A stretch of 12,498 nucleotides of DNA from Hodarchaeum sp048939265 (GCA_048939265.1 JBHLPQ010000111.1:1-12498), one strand, 5' to 3'. Shown: positions 1 through 6,758, counted from the stretch's first letter. Numbers and translations are program-made. Notes: generated by a model from the sequence alone, not told the origin.

Positions 1-939
1 AAATATTGCAAGCCCGATGGTTATATCCAAATAAAATACTAAGCTCAATGTAAACTCCATATCAAAATCGAATAGATCTGTAGTAATAACATTATCAGAA
101 TAAAATTCGGGCAGTTCTAGCGAAAATGACTGAATACTTCCATCTTTTCTCCATTCAAGTGTATCAGTAGATAATTTTGCCACCGACTCATTCGATTTTA
201 CTGATGCAGTAAAGTCCAAATCGATTTGTGGTCCAACAGACACTCCGATATTGAGTAAGGGAATTGTGGTGGGAAATTGAACCCCTCGTTTTCCGAGAAT
301 CGCCTTCCCATCCATTGGCGTATCAAACACCCATTCTTTACTGAAGGGAAGACTTCCTGTGCCTGGGCCAATAACTGGGCCAATTCCAAATATTTGAGCC
401 ATAAAAAAATAATCAAGGGCAAATTCGACTGAAAACCCTGCATTTGCTTGATAATTCTCATCAACAATTGCTTGTGTTATAATCTGGGTTCGATCATTGG
501 CATTCATAGTCGTGTTTCTATAAATGGCAAGAATAACAGGCATACTGGAAAAAAACGTTGTGGTGATAGTTTGATTCAGGTTATACTGAATAATCCCAGA
601 GGTATCTTCTTGATGCGATTTGGATTGATAGACTTTATTATACGTAAAATTTAGAAGCCAATAATCAACACTATCATAAGAAATACTAGTTTGAGTCGAT
701 TTTATACTGTTTAAAGGGGAGACCGATAACTCTTTCGTGCCAGAAATTTCCTCTAATTCTGTATACACAGTTTGAATATATGATTCTTGAGTAAGTAAGT
801 CATCAATATTATTGAAACCGAGAGATTTATTCTGAATTGAATTTATCTGTTGTGATTCAGGTACCTCAGTCGCCATTGGACTAATAATCATAGAAATAAG
901 TAGTATGCTTATGATAGCAAGCATAACCAATTTTTTCAC
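1..939 (-). CDS. Secreted protein of unknown function, 3' end beyond the window
   Basis: An uninterrupted frame of 313 codons runs from a GTG at 939-937 to the left edge, so the C-terminus is missing. A strong Shine-Dalgarno (GGAGGT) lies six bases before the GTG, which fixes the start. The N-terminus is a typical signal peptide: Lys-Lys at residues 2-3, a hydrophobic core to about residue 22, then Met-Ala-Thr and a polar mature region. The mature part is rich in Ser, Thr, Asn and aromatic residues, with alternating beta-like segments and several N-x-S/T sequons (for example NFT, NQT, NTT, NES), as expected for an archaeal surface or exported protein. A Gly/Pro-rich stretch (IGPVIGPGTG) sits near residue 205. 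I do not recognise a family. It is transcribed alone from an AT-rich promoter near 975-990. The exported location is well supported; the role is unknown. Confidence 0.85.
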   Translation of the reverse strand, partial: MKKLVMLAIISILLISMIISPMATEVPESQQINSIQNKSLGFNNIDDLLTQESYIQTVYTELEEISGTKELSVSPLNSIKSTQTSISYDSVDYWLLNFTYNKVYQSKSHQEDTSGIIQYNLNQTITTTFFSSMPVILAIYRNTTMNANDRTQIITQAIVDENYQANAGFSVEFALDYFFMAQIFGIGPVIGPGTGSLPFSKEWVFDTPMDGKAILGKRGVQFPTTIPLLNIGVSVGPQIDLDFTASVKSNESVAKLSTDTLEWRKDGSIQSFSLELPEFYSDNVITTDLFDFDMEFTLSLVFYLDITIGLAIF

Positions 940-970
940 GTTATTACCTCCACTGAATCATGCTTTCTCG

Positions 971-990
971 CCAATATTTTTTAAATAAAT
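971..990 (-). promoter_or_regulatory. Putative TATA box of the secreted-protein gene
   Basis: On the minus strand the sequence reads ATTTATTTAAAAAATATTGG, a strong archaeal TATA-like tract about 40 bases before the GTG start at 939. Initiation about 25 bases downstream, near 955, would leave a short leader that holds the GGAGGT ribosome site. Called from composition and spacing only. Confidence 0.45.
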
Positions 991-1112
991 AAGATATCAA
1001 AAATTACATTTCTTGGAGTAATATTTGTTCTGGCCCTCCACTTCTTAGTTTGAGAGACCCTTCCGTCAACCTATTTATTCTTCTTTAATCCCGTTTTCAT
1101 TAATTTCAAACT

Positions 1113-1136
1113 TATTCAAGGCTTTTATCTTGAATA
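1113..1136. repeat. Inverted repeat, 8-bp arms
   Basis: TATTCAAG and CTTGAATA are perfect inverted copies around an 8-base spacer (GCTTTTAT). The repeat lies in the spacer between the left-hand secreted gene and the small membrane ORF, just before the point (1141) where that ORF's frame opens. It could be a hairpin in a leader or an operator; no T-run follows it on the plus strand. The rest of 940-1140 shows no recognisable feature. Confidence 0.4.
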
Positions 1137-1233
1137 GTAAGAAGAGATTCTTGAGATCACGAGTCTATGGTATCAAATCGACTTACAAAAGAAGGATAGA
1201 AAAATCAGTAAATTTAATAATTTAAATTCTAAG

Positions 1234-1467
1234 ATGATGACCTTTACTATAGTAGTAACAGTTGTTCCAATACTTATATTTGGTTTAATTTTACTTTTTC
1301 CATGGCTAGACTTTCTTTCATTAATTCCTACACCAATTGATAGCTATTTAGCCATTTCTTTACCTTCCATCATATTAATGATGACTGTAATTTTCTTATT
1401 TTACTTCAATGTAAATCTAGCATCAAAGTATATATTTAAGAAACCGTTTGATAGGCTTTGTTTATGA
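1234..1467 (+). CDS. Possible small two-helix membrane protein
   Basis: From ATG 1234 this encodes 77 residues with two strongly hydrophobic segments (about residues 5-28 and 40-62) joined by a short loop containing two prolines, and a C-terminus with three Lys/Arg. There is no Shine-Dalgarno before the ATG. The frame is open further upstream to a stop at 1138-1140, and those 31 codons also look protein-like (charged, helical, beginning EEILEITSLW), yet they contain no ATG, GTG or TTG start. The real gene may therefore begin at an unusual codon, or this may be the broken end of a longer gene. It stops 34 bases before the scaffold gap. No family recognised. Expression is plausible but unproven. 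Confidence 0.4.
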   Translation: MMTFTIVVTVVPILIFGLILLFPWLDFLSLIPTPIDSYLAISLPSIILMMTVIFLFYFNVNLASKYIFKKPFDRLCL

Positions 1468-1650
1468 GAAATTGCCGTAATTCCTTCTTGAGAAAGACCT
1501 GNNNNNNNNNNCAAGGAAAAGCGGTCTCTAAACGCTTGTCGTAACTACCCTTTCCTACCCAGATTTCCTCAACACTGATGGCCTCAAGGCGTGGGGAGGG
1601 GAAGAAGTGAGGAATAAATTGATCCTTGGAACCTTTTTTCCAAGATTGGT
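1436..1650 (-). pseudogene. Possible gene remnant on the minus strand across the scaffold gap
   Basis: To the right of the gap, about 1513-1650, one minus-strand frame reads as plausible protein, including RLEAISVEEIWVGKGSYDKR. To the left of the gap a minus-strand frame reads QVFLKKELRQFLINKAYQTV and ends at TAA 1438-1436. The first piece loosely resembles the block around the first catalytic acidic residue of some DDE transposases (acidic residue, hydrophobics, then Lys-Gly), but this is only a visual resemblance. The true gap length is unknown, so frame continuity cannot be checked. No start or ribosome site is visible upstream because a stop lies near 1655. It may be an eroded mobile-element gene or chance. 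Low confidence. Confidence 0.2.
1502..1511. other. Assembly gap (10 Ns)
   Basis: Ten unresolved bases. The round number suggests a scaffolder placeholder rather than a measured length, so features on either side may not be as close as they appear. Gaps of this kind are often caused by repeats such as insertion sequences. Confidence 0.95.
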
Positions 1651-1853
1651 ATTATAAACACTTTGATCGGATAAAAGACCCCTATGATAGTGGGAAGAGA
1701 GAGCTGACTATAGAATTTTTAACATATTTTCTCTATAAACTCTAAGATTTCACTCTTATCCGTTCTCCTTCTATAGGTTCCTTAGGAGTTAATTTTGTCT
1801 CGAATGGAATCCCAGGGGATTATGTAAGTCATAACCAAAAATTACACAAAATC
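1512..1853. other. Intergenic stretch with short coding-like remnants only
   Basis: No complete gene is visible. A plus-strand frame between an in-frame stop near 1620 and TAA near 1745 reads LEPFFQDWYYKHFDRIKDPY and continues with a charged then hydrophobic tail. It looks like the end of a protein but has only a TTG available as a start. The block 1540-1610 is unusually rich in C on one half and G on the other (CCCTTTCCTACCC against GGGGAGGGGAAG), giving an imperfect inverted repeat. The last 50 bases follow the stop of the radical SAM gene and contain a short T-run on the minus strand (1838-1845) that could end its transcript. Confidence 0.4.
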
Positions 1854-3362
1854 TCATGGCATTCGAATTACAGCAGGATTGTGTTGCTTTATGCTTCGTC
1901 GTATATACCAAAGTAAGAGTTTAATCAGAATTTTAATATTGATTCTTAACAAAACATTCTGATCTTGAAACCCTTTTTTATAAATTCGGGGCAACCACCG
2001 AGAATCATGATTCAGGCACTTGGATAACAGCTCCCAGTGATTTTGAGTCATATCCCCTAAACCAAAGGTATCCTCTGTGTCTAGATGGGATACATTTATT
2101 GGGACATAGAACATGGGAACTATAATACTCTGCTGATCATATATGTTGTCCATAAGCTCTAGAGTTTCAATTAGATCATCTGGATTTTCATCAGGAAACC
2201 CTAATATCAATGTTGCTATTGGAAGCCAACCTGAATCATATAATACTCCCAAAGCATTCTGGACTATCTCTGGCCATTCCTTCACTTTAAATGGTTTGAC
2301 CTTACCTCGCATATATTTTTCCATGAGCCTGGGACTACCTGTCTCTATTCCTGTTTGTACACTGATCCATGGCTGTTGCTCCTCTACCCCAACTATCTCA
2401 GATAACTCTCCTAATAAGTCTGGTTCATCCATGACTGATGCTAGGTTTATATGACTAACTTGAAGTGTTCTAAATTCAGGATGAGCGCACACACGTCTAA
2501 ATAAATCTGTAACCTGCTCAGGATTAACATGAATTCCTTTAGCACCATATCGTAAGACATCTTCAGAATGTAATATCACCTTACCAACACCATGAGAAAA
2601 GTTAAGATTAATCTCTCTCATGATTTTCTCAATTGGTCTAGAAATACGTTCCCGCATAGTTGGGGTACAAAAGGAACATTGTCTATCACATCCCCTCCCG
2701 ATTTCCACTAACCCATTCAATGTAGGATTCACTATGCAAGGGATTTTTTCTGGAGATGTCGGTTTACCATAAATTATTTTAGGCACATTATTTCCATCTA
2801 TTATATTTTCGAAAACTGTGGCTATAGAGGTTTCAACTTCACCTATAAATAAATGATCTATCTTAAACCTCTTCATTATTCCTTTATGTAAAAGTTGCCA
2901 TGTTCCTGGTCCTCCAACCACCACTTTTGGCTTGTATTTCCTAATCGAAGGATGTTTCATGAGTAATTGGAATCCTTTCGCAGTGTATGCCTCTCCACTG
3001 AGAAGACTTCCAAAAGTCGATGTCGCAGGGCCTTTTCCTAATGGATCTACCACGCTGATCCCTATAATCCTTGTTTCAGAGCCAACGACCTTATCCAACT
3101 GATTAGGATGAGAAACAACTACCTCCCCCTTAAACCCATTCTGAATTAAGGCAGCTTCAACCTTACGTATTCCTATTGTCGCAAACCTCGCAGAGCCATC
3201 GGGAAAAGATCGTGGTATAGGAATAAAGGTCTTGTATCGAATAAAATCTGGTAACCACTTATCTGGGATGCACGCACTGAACCCTAAAAATTCATTTCCA
3301 TGATAATCACTCATCAATGTTCGATCAGCTGTGATGACTATCTTTTTTCCCATACATTTCAC
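1854..3362 (-). CDS. Cobalamin-binding radical SAM enzyme (archaeal B12-rSAM family)
   Basis: A 502-residue protein in the B12-binding radical SAM superfamily, which uses S-adenosylmethionine, a 4Fe-4S cluster and cobalamin. The cluster motif C-x3-C-x2-C is clear at Cys225, Cys229 and Cys232 (GRGCDRQCSFC). The N-terminal half is a Rossmann-like cobalamin domain with GGPGTW at 150-155 and GEVETS at 174-179; the classical Asp-x-His-x-x-Gly ligand motif is absent, as in many radical SAM members. LILGFPDE, about residue 393, is the conserved Gly-Phe-Pro strand of the barrel. The opening motif (MSDYHGN, then FLGFSAC) I associate, from memory, with archaeal proteins that include the GDGT ring synthases. 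The last 34 residues form a basic amphipathic helix (KILIKLLLWYIRRSIK), suggesting membrane contact. The GTG at 3362 is chosen because GGAG lies nine bases before it; ATG 3353 is the alternative. A second family member lies upstream. Confidence 0.85.
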   Translation of the reverse strand: MKCMGKKIVITADRTLMSDYHGNEFLGFSACIPDKWLPDFIRYKTFIPIPRSFPDGSARFATIGIRKVEAALIQNGFKGEVVVSHPNQLDKVVGSETRIIGISVVDPLGKGPATSTFGSLLSGEAYTAKGFQLLMKHPSIRKYKPKVVVGGPGTWQLLHKGIMKRFKIDHLFIGEVETSIATVFENIIDGNNVPKIIYGKPTSPEKIPCIVNPTLNGLVEIGRGCDRQCSFCTPTMRERISRPIEKIMREINLNFSHGVGKVILHSEDVLRYGAKGIHVNPEQVTDLFRRVCAHPEFRTLQVSHINLASVMDEPDLLGELSEIVGVEEQQPWISVQTGIETGSPRLMEKYMRGKVKPFKVKEWPEIVQNALGVLYDSGWLPIATLILGFPDENPDDLIETLELMDNIYDQQSIIVPMFYVPINVSHLDTEDTFGLGDMTQNHWELLSKCLNHDSRWLPRIYKKGFQDQNVLLRINIKILIKLLLWYIRRSIKQHNPAVIRMP

Positions 3363-3408
3363 AGGGTTACTCTCCTATTCATAGCATATCAAATTAAACA
3401 GATCCCCT

Positions 3409-3420
3409 TTTTTAAAAGAA
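3409..3420 (-). promoter_or_regulatory. Putative TATA box before the 502-residue radical SAM gene
   Basis: On the minus strand CTTTTAAAAAAG lies about 50 bases before the GTG start. Initiation near 3387 would give a leader of about 25 bases containing the GGAG site. This suggests that the downstream radical SAM gene has its own promoter, although read-through from the upstream one (148-base spacer) is equally possible. Confidence 0.35.
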
Positions 3421-3510
3421 GTCTTGGGTACTTCCACCTTAACAAAATTCTTCTCCTACCACACGAAATAACTACCCATCTCCTATTTAATTAATCTCTA
3501 AGCAAGCTTG

Positions 3511-4731
3511 TTACCACCTCATAATCCTGCGGAGGGTTAGTAATTTCAAGATAAAAATAATGTTACCAAACATACTATTACAAGTCTTAGCACATTCGAA
3601 TAAAATATCCTGAGCTTGTCGGGGTGACACATCTGGATGGTTCCAGACTAAATGGCCATCATCCCAGTGACGCCAGTTCCAATCAATGATTCTTGACTTA
3701 AATTTCTCAAAAAGAGGAGTCCCTGGAAAAGGGGTGAGAATGCAAGGCATAACAGACGGGATTTCAAGTGATGATAACCGTTCAATGTCCTCTCTCATAC
3801 TTTTCAAAGTGTCATTCTCTGCACAAAAAATATATGTTCCTAAGGTATAACAACAATTGTCATTCATCTCTTTTATCATTTGGACTATCTGATCTGATTT
3901 TTCGTGTTTTCTCCAGCTTCTAAGGTTCTCGTCCCTCAACGATTCAATCCCAGTTAAGGCCCCAATAAAACCTTTATTTCTAAGTCTTTCTACTCTACCC
4001 AATAGGTCATCTGCTCTTGTGAGGCAGAACCACAATAGATCTCTCTCAGATAATAAATTAATAACTGTCCAAACTCTGTCTTCATCAAGTGAGAAATTTT
4101 CATCATAGATTAATACATATTTGACTCCCTCTTTTTGATAAATGTTTAATACCCTCTTAATCTCCTCTATCGGGGTAAATATCCTCCCACGTATGAAACG
4201 GGGTGACGCACAATATCTACACCCCTTATTACATCCCCTCGCAGTAAACAGACACCCCACTTTCACCCTTTTAAACAATATTCTTCCTTTATTTATGAAG
4301 ATTGGATGATGAAAATATGGTAGTGGTTTGAAACCCAGAATCTCCCTCATCGCATTCTCACCAGGACCAATGATTACACGGTCGAAGTGTCTATTGACCC
4401 CTGGAGTCATGGAACCCCAACCACCACCCCATACCTCAGGCACTCCGTACTCTTGAGCGATTTTGGCCATGCCAATGGCATCTGGCAGTTGATATGTTCG
4501 AAAGCTGAGAGCTACAACATCATAATCTTGTAAAAGGGCTGATTTAAATTCTTGTGTCGAAGGATATTCTAAGAGTTCCACACCTGGTACGTTCTCCTTT
4601 ATAAATTTAGTCCCTGAAGCAGCAGCTGGAATGTCAATTAAGCGAGTAAAAGTATTAGTCATGTCGATTTGTTCTAAAAAATTATCCCGTCCGACTTTCC
4701 ATCGAGGTTCTACCAAAAGGATTCGTTTCAT
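3511..4731 (-). CDS. Second cobalamin-binding radical SAM enzyme
   Basis: 406 residues from ATG 4731, or 420 from an upstream GTG at 4773. I prefer the ATG because MKRILLVEPRW is a typical first strand of a B12-binding Rossmann domain and the extra 14 residues are not; neither start has a good Shine-Dalgarno. The cobalamin-type domain covers about residues 1-140 (GGGWGS about 102-107, GPGEN about 122-126) and lacks the His ligand motif. The 4Fe-4S cysteines are Cys167, Cys171 and Cys174 (RGCNKGCRYC). The SAM barrel follows, with FPGTPLFE near residue 338, a motif shared with many B12-radical SAM proteins. The C-terminus (IIFILKLLTLRRIMRW) is again short, hydrophobic and basic. It shares only the overall plan with the neighbour at 1854-3362, so the pair are divergent paralogues rather than recent duplicates. 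The substrate is unknown; candidates are C-methylation or C-C bond formation on a lipid or cofactor. Confidence 0.82.
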   Translation of the reverse strand: MKRILLVEPRWKVGRDNFLEQIDMTNTFTRLIDIPAAASGTKFIKENVPGVELLEYPSTQEFKSALLQDYDVVALSFRTYQLPDAIGMAKIAQEYGVPEVWGGGWGSMTPGVNRHFDRVIIGPGENAMREILGFKPLPYFHHPIFINKGRILFKRVKVGCLFTARGCNKGCRYCASPRFIRGRIFTPIEEIKRVLNIYQKEGVKYVLIYDENFSLDEDRVWTVINLLSERDLLWFCLTRADDLLGRVERLRNKGFIGALTGIESLRDENLRSWRKHEKSDQIVQMIKEMNDNCCYTLGTYIFCAENDTLKSMREDIERLSSLEIPSVMPCILTPFPGTPLFEKFKSRIIDWNWRHWDDGHLVWNHPDVSPRQAQDILFECAKTCNSMFGNIIFILKLLTLRRIMRW

Positions 4732-5101
4732 GCCTTTTCCCCATGAATTTGAAAGTGATTTCTCAGATAGCACCTTGTAAGGAATTTGCCATAACTAATT
4801 AGAGACCTTTTACAATTGAGTCATTGAATTGTTTTGTAATGTCAGTGTACTAATAATGATGTCATATATAGGATGATGAGGTGCAAAAAAATACAGTTTT
4901 ATGGACATATTTTGCTGTGGTATTTTTCAATTTTATCTAATCTAGCTAGTATAAAATGTGTTTGAGAGAAGTTAGACATAGATTGATTTATTTTATCATC
5001 ATAATCATCTTAGATCGATTGTTAATTTGGTTTCAGATAGAGTTGTAGGCCATACCCTATTTCCAGAAATAAACAGAGTAAGAATATTTTTTATATGCTC
5101 C

Positions 5102-5145
5102 AATCACAAAGTGATGATTCCACTAAGAAGATCTGTTTCTTAGTG
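5102..5145. repeat. Two adjacent hairpins downstream of the zinc-ribbon gene
   Basis: CACTAAGAA and TTCTTAGTG (5121-5129 and 5137-5145) are perfect 9-bp inverted arms around a 7-base loop. Directly beside them ATCAC-AAA-GTGAT forms a shorter stem (5103-5115). Together they lie 45-90 bases beyond the stop of the minus-strand gene at 5190, so they may protect or terminate its transcript, or form part of the long leader before the radical SAM genes. A structured small RNA is also possible. Confidence 0.45.
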
Positions 5146-5177
5146 ACAATTACAAATATAGCTTCAAGATGAAATTT

Positions 5178-5189
5178 AAGCAAAAAAGG
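5178..5189 (-). terminator. Possible T-run terminator of the zinc-ribbon gene
   Basis: Immediately after the TAA stop the minus strand reads AACCTTTTTTGC. A T6 run right behind a coding region is the usual archaeal termination signal and needs no hairpin. Weak on its own, but the hairpins further downstream add support. Confidence 0.3.
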
Positions 5190-5435
5190 TTACTTACTTA
5201 GCTCGTACTTTAGGTAATAAATGAAGTCGTCCACCGTCTTAAAGCCTGGTTCCTGATCATTGGAGTGAGGCATAAGGTAGATATTCGATGATTTCATTCT
5301 TGGGTACAATCTTTCTCGATATTTACCTGACTCACACTGAGGGCAAGGTCCACCATTATAAGCAAGTACACTTCCACATTCCGAACAAAACAAAGTATCT
5401 GTGTTCTTCACTATGACCACAGTCTGAGAATTCAT
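5190..5435 (-). CDS. Small zinc-ribbon protein
   Basis: 81 residues. Two CxxC knuckles (CSEC at about 17-20 and CPQC at about 31-34) with a Gly-rich turn between them (SVLAYNGGP) make a compact zinc ribbon, a fold that usually binds nucleic acid or another protein in archaeal transcription and translation. The remaining 45 residues contain no further cysteine pairs and end in a helix (DDFIYYLKYELSK). There is no Shine-Dalgarno before ATG 5435; an AT-rich CTTAAAATA about 35 bases upstream could be a TATA box giving a short leader. It follows the Alba unit by 72 bases on the same strand, so it may be co-transcribed with it or have its own promoter. Zinc binding is a confident inference; the partner is unknown. 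Confidence 0.75.
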   Translation of the reverse strand: MNSQTVVIVKNTDTLFCSECGSVLAYNGGPCPQCESGKYRERLYPRMKSSNIYLMPHSNDQEPGFKTVDDFIYYLKYELSK

Positions 5436-5507
5436 CTATAGTCTTTCAAGAGTATTCTTATTTTAAGTACTTCACAATTGAGAGTCGATAAAATCCCTAA
5501 CATCTTC

Positions 5508-5858
5508 CTAAATTCTAGTGAGGGTAATTTCGATCGCACTCACGTTAGATAAGGTCCCCTCGGTTCTCTCGATTTGTTCGGTGTCAATCTGAATATTCGT
5601 GACCTCTAGGAGATCCTTCATGAACCGACGCCGTAGGACTTCTGCTACATCAACGGCCCGACTGATTGCGCGACCACGTGCTTTCAGGACAAGTACTTCC
5701 GCGCCCTGGTTGAATTGGGTCACACATGCCATGACATAGGCTGCTACAGGTTTCGTTCCAATGAGTATTGCATGTTCCTTTGTTAGGGGTGTTGAAGGTC
5801 TTCGGTCTTTAGTGTCCTTCTTTTTCTTTACGTTTTTCCGTGGTTTACTCATCTTCAC
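5508..5858 (-). CDS. albA: Alba-family chromatin / RNA-binding protein
   Basis: 116 residues. Alba is a small dimeric DNA- and RNA-binding protein that coats archaeal chromosomes. The hallmark blocks are all present: AILIGTKPVAAYV (about 30-42), VLVLKARGRAISRAVDVAEVLRRRF (about 55-79) and a final beta strand (SAIEITLTRI). The core aligns without gaps to the well-known Sulfolobus protein through the GRAIS loop. Two differences stand out: a strongly basic extension before the core (PRKNVKKKKDTKDRR), and a Thr where the Sulfolobus protein has Lys16, the acetylated residue; the next Lys is kept. The start is GTG 5858, overlapping the previous stop by four bases (GTGA), or ATG 5852 two codons later. 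It is last in a tight three-gene unit, implying coupled translation. Family assignment is very secure. Confidence 0.96.
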   Translation of the reverse strand: MKMSKPRKNVKKKKDTKDRRPSTPLTKEHAILIGTKPVAAYVMACVTQFNQGAEVLVLKARGRAISRAVDVAEVLRRRFMKDLLEVTNIQIDTEQIERTEGTLSNVSAIEITLTRI

Positions 5859-6058
5859 CTAATCTCTTTGATTTTAATGGAGACTTTAACTTGCTTTCCA
5901 TTGAACTTCTTGAGGAGTGTATTTAGTTGAATGTTTCTTGGGGACCTTCCCATATCAATGACATAACTTGTTGAATAATAATGCCATTTCACAGTTCCTG
6001 TAAATGTTTCTTCCATGTTTAATACTCTAAAACGTGAGTGATGCAGGGTAACTTCCAT
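5855..6058 (-). CDS. Small basic beta-rich protein in the Alba operon
   Basis: 67 residues, basic, with alternating polar/hydrophobic strands (ETFTGTVKWHYYSTSYVIDM, then GKQVKVSIKIKEI), suggesting a small beta barrel or sheet. I recognise no family; an OB-like nucleic-acid-binding fold is possible but is a guess. Its ATG shares one base with the stop of the gene before it (TAATG), and its own stop overlaps the Alba start (GTGA). Both junctions are the compact kind that couples translation, which argues strongly that this short ORF is a real gene working with its neighbours. A second ATG at codon 15, just before the first clear strand, is an alternative start. No Shine-Dalgarno is visible, consistent with coupling. 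Confidence 0.75.
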   Translation of the reverse strand: MEVTLHHSRFRVLNMEETFTGTVKWHYYSTSYVIDMGRSPRNIQLNTLLKKFNGKQVKVSIKIKEIR

Positions 6059-6591
6059 TATTTCTTGTTCTTGTTCATTCTATCCTCCCTGAGCGCTTCT
6101 ATAGTCAATTCCGCTTTGATACTTTCTTTTGTCAGGTGCTTAATCCAGTCAACAATGCGCAAGAGTTTTGGATTGACATGTTCTTTGTCGATTAGGAGTT
6201 CAATCCCCTCAACTAGGATAAGTTTCGAGGTCGCGTCGAATGCATCCCACTTCAGGCTGTACCAGAGGTCACATAACGCGAGGATGATGTCCGATTCTTG
6301 CGATTCGTCAGTCGTCTCATCTACGGGGTAATTGGTGAGAAAGCGTCTCTTGATCGCCGAACTCAGTTTCAATAACCAAGGATCCAACCTCTCATTCTTG
6401 ATTACCTGTTCAATCCCCTCGAGTTCCACTCGATTTTGCGGTTTGAGAAACTTATAGTATTCCAGCTCATGCATTTTGGCTCGGAATTCACCCGCAAGAT
6501 CCAGTGTGGTTTGAATGATCTGATCTTCGCGTTCGATTTTCGACGGGTCAATCTCTGAGGGATTTATATCAAATTCTGTCACACGATCCAC
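6058..6591 (-). CDS. Helical protein with an internal duplication, first gene of the Alba operon
   Basis: 177 residues, predicted almost entirely alpha-helical and charged, with no membrane segment. It contains two related halves: residues 57-82 and 127-152 align at an exact offset of 70 with 11 identities in 26 positions (EGIE at 58-61 and 128-131, Pro71 and Pro141, Leu-Leu at 73-74 and 143-144, Ile-Lys at 80-81 and 150-151). A second match, I-I-x4-D-L, occurs at 25-32 and 102-109. The halves are joined by an acidic linker (DETTDESQES). I recognise no family; a helical-repeat scaffold is likely. The GTG at 6591 is the first start; GTG at 6582 is also possible and better spaced from a weak GAGAG. 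It lies directly downstream of a good TATA box and leads the unit that ends with Alba. Confidence 0.8.
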   Translation of the reverse strand: MDRVTEFDINPSEIDPSKIEREDQIIQTTLDLAGEFRAKMHELEYYKFLKPQNRVELEGIEQVIKNERLDPWLLKLSSAIKRRFLTNYPVDETTDESQESDIILALCDLWYSLKWDAFDATSKLILVEGIELLIDKEHVNPKLLRIVDWIKHLTKESIKAELTIEALREDRMNKNKK

Positions 6592-6629
6592 TCTCTGACT
6601 CTTTCATCGTCAGGATCCCCAGAAGCTTT

Positions 6630-6643
6630 CACTTTATAAGGAG
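6630..6643 (-). promoter_or_regulatory. TATA box of the Alba operon
   Basis: On the minus strand CTCCTTATAAAGTG has the purine/pyrimidine pattern of an archaeal TATA box. Its centre is about 45 bases before GTG 6591, placing initiation near 6610 with a leader of about 20 bases. The core is nearly symmetric, so it could also be read from the other strand. Confidence 0.5.
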
Positions 6644-6723
6644 TGATTCTCATTAAATACACACGAACTTCTCATTTACTATGCATTTTGTGTACAATTA
6701 CTAACTATGAAGAAAAGAGGAGA

Positions 6724-6736
6724 AATTTTAAATAAC
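6724..6736 (+). promoter_or_regulatory. TATA box of the four-helix membrane protein gene
   Basis: ATTTTAAATAACG lies about 28 bases before GTG 6759, the spacing expected for a leaderless or nearly leaderless archaeal transcript. Together with the opposite-facing box near 6636 it makes 6592-6758 a divergent promoter region. Confidence 0.5.
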
Positions 6737-6758
6737 GGAATAAGAGGAATAACCGATT

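Larger units (their letters stand above)
4774..5189. other. AT-rich intergenic region without a recognisable gene
   Basis: No convincing ORF on either strand. The minus strand carries a TATA-like CTATATATGAC near 4861-4871, which could start the radical SAM transcript with a leader of about 100 bases. An imperfect inverted repeat (AAAAAATACAG against CTGTGGTATTTTT) spans about 4885-4917. The right end holds two hairpins and a T-run downstream of the zinc-ribbon gene, listed separately. Two C-box-like GATGATGA/GTGATGA motifs occur, but no matching D box was found. Confidence 0.45.

Noticed and set aside
198..467. 89-codon minus-strand ORF and the plus-strand ORF at 448-654
   Set aside because: Both lie inside the 313-codon secreted-protein frame, which has a strong ribosome site and signal peptide; they are shadow frames.
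1540..1625. tRNA-like or structured RNA in the C/G-rich block
   Set aside because: Arms are imperfect and no tRNA T-loop or acceptor pattern could be assembled.
2143..2454. Plus-strand ORF antisense to the first radical SAM gene, and another at 3300-3494
   Set aside because: Ser/Pro-rich shadow translation opposite a well-supported gene, or a low-quality frame over its start; no ribosome site.
4850..5125. C/D-box guide RNA suggested by GATGATGA and GTGATGA motifs
   Set aside because: No CTGA D box at suitable spacing on the same strand; motif too short to stand alone.
6038..6331. Plus-strand ORF opposite the duplicated helical protein
   Set aside because: Antisense shadow; composition is not protein-like and the opposite strand has operon overlaps and a repeat in the protein.
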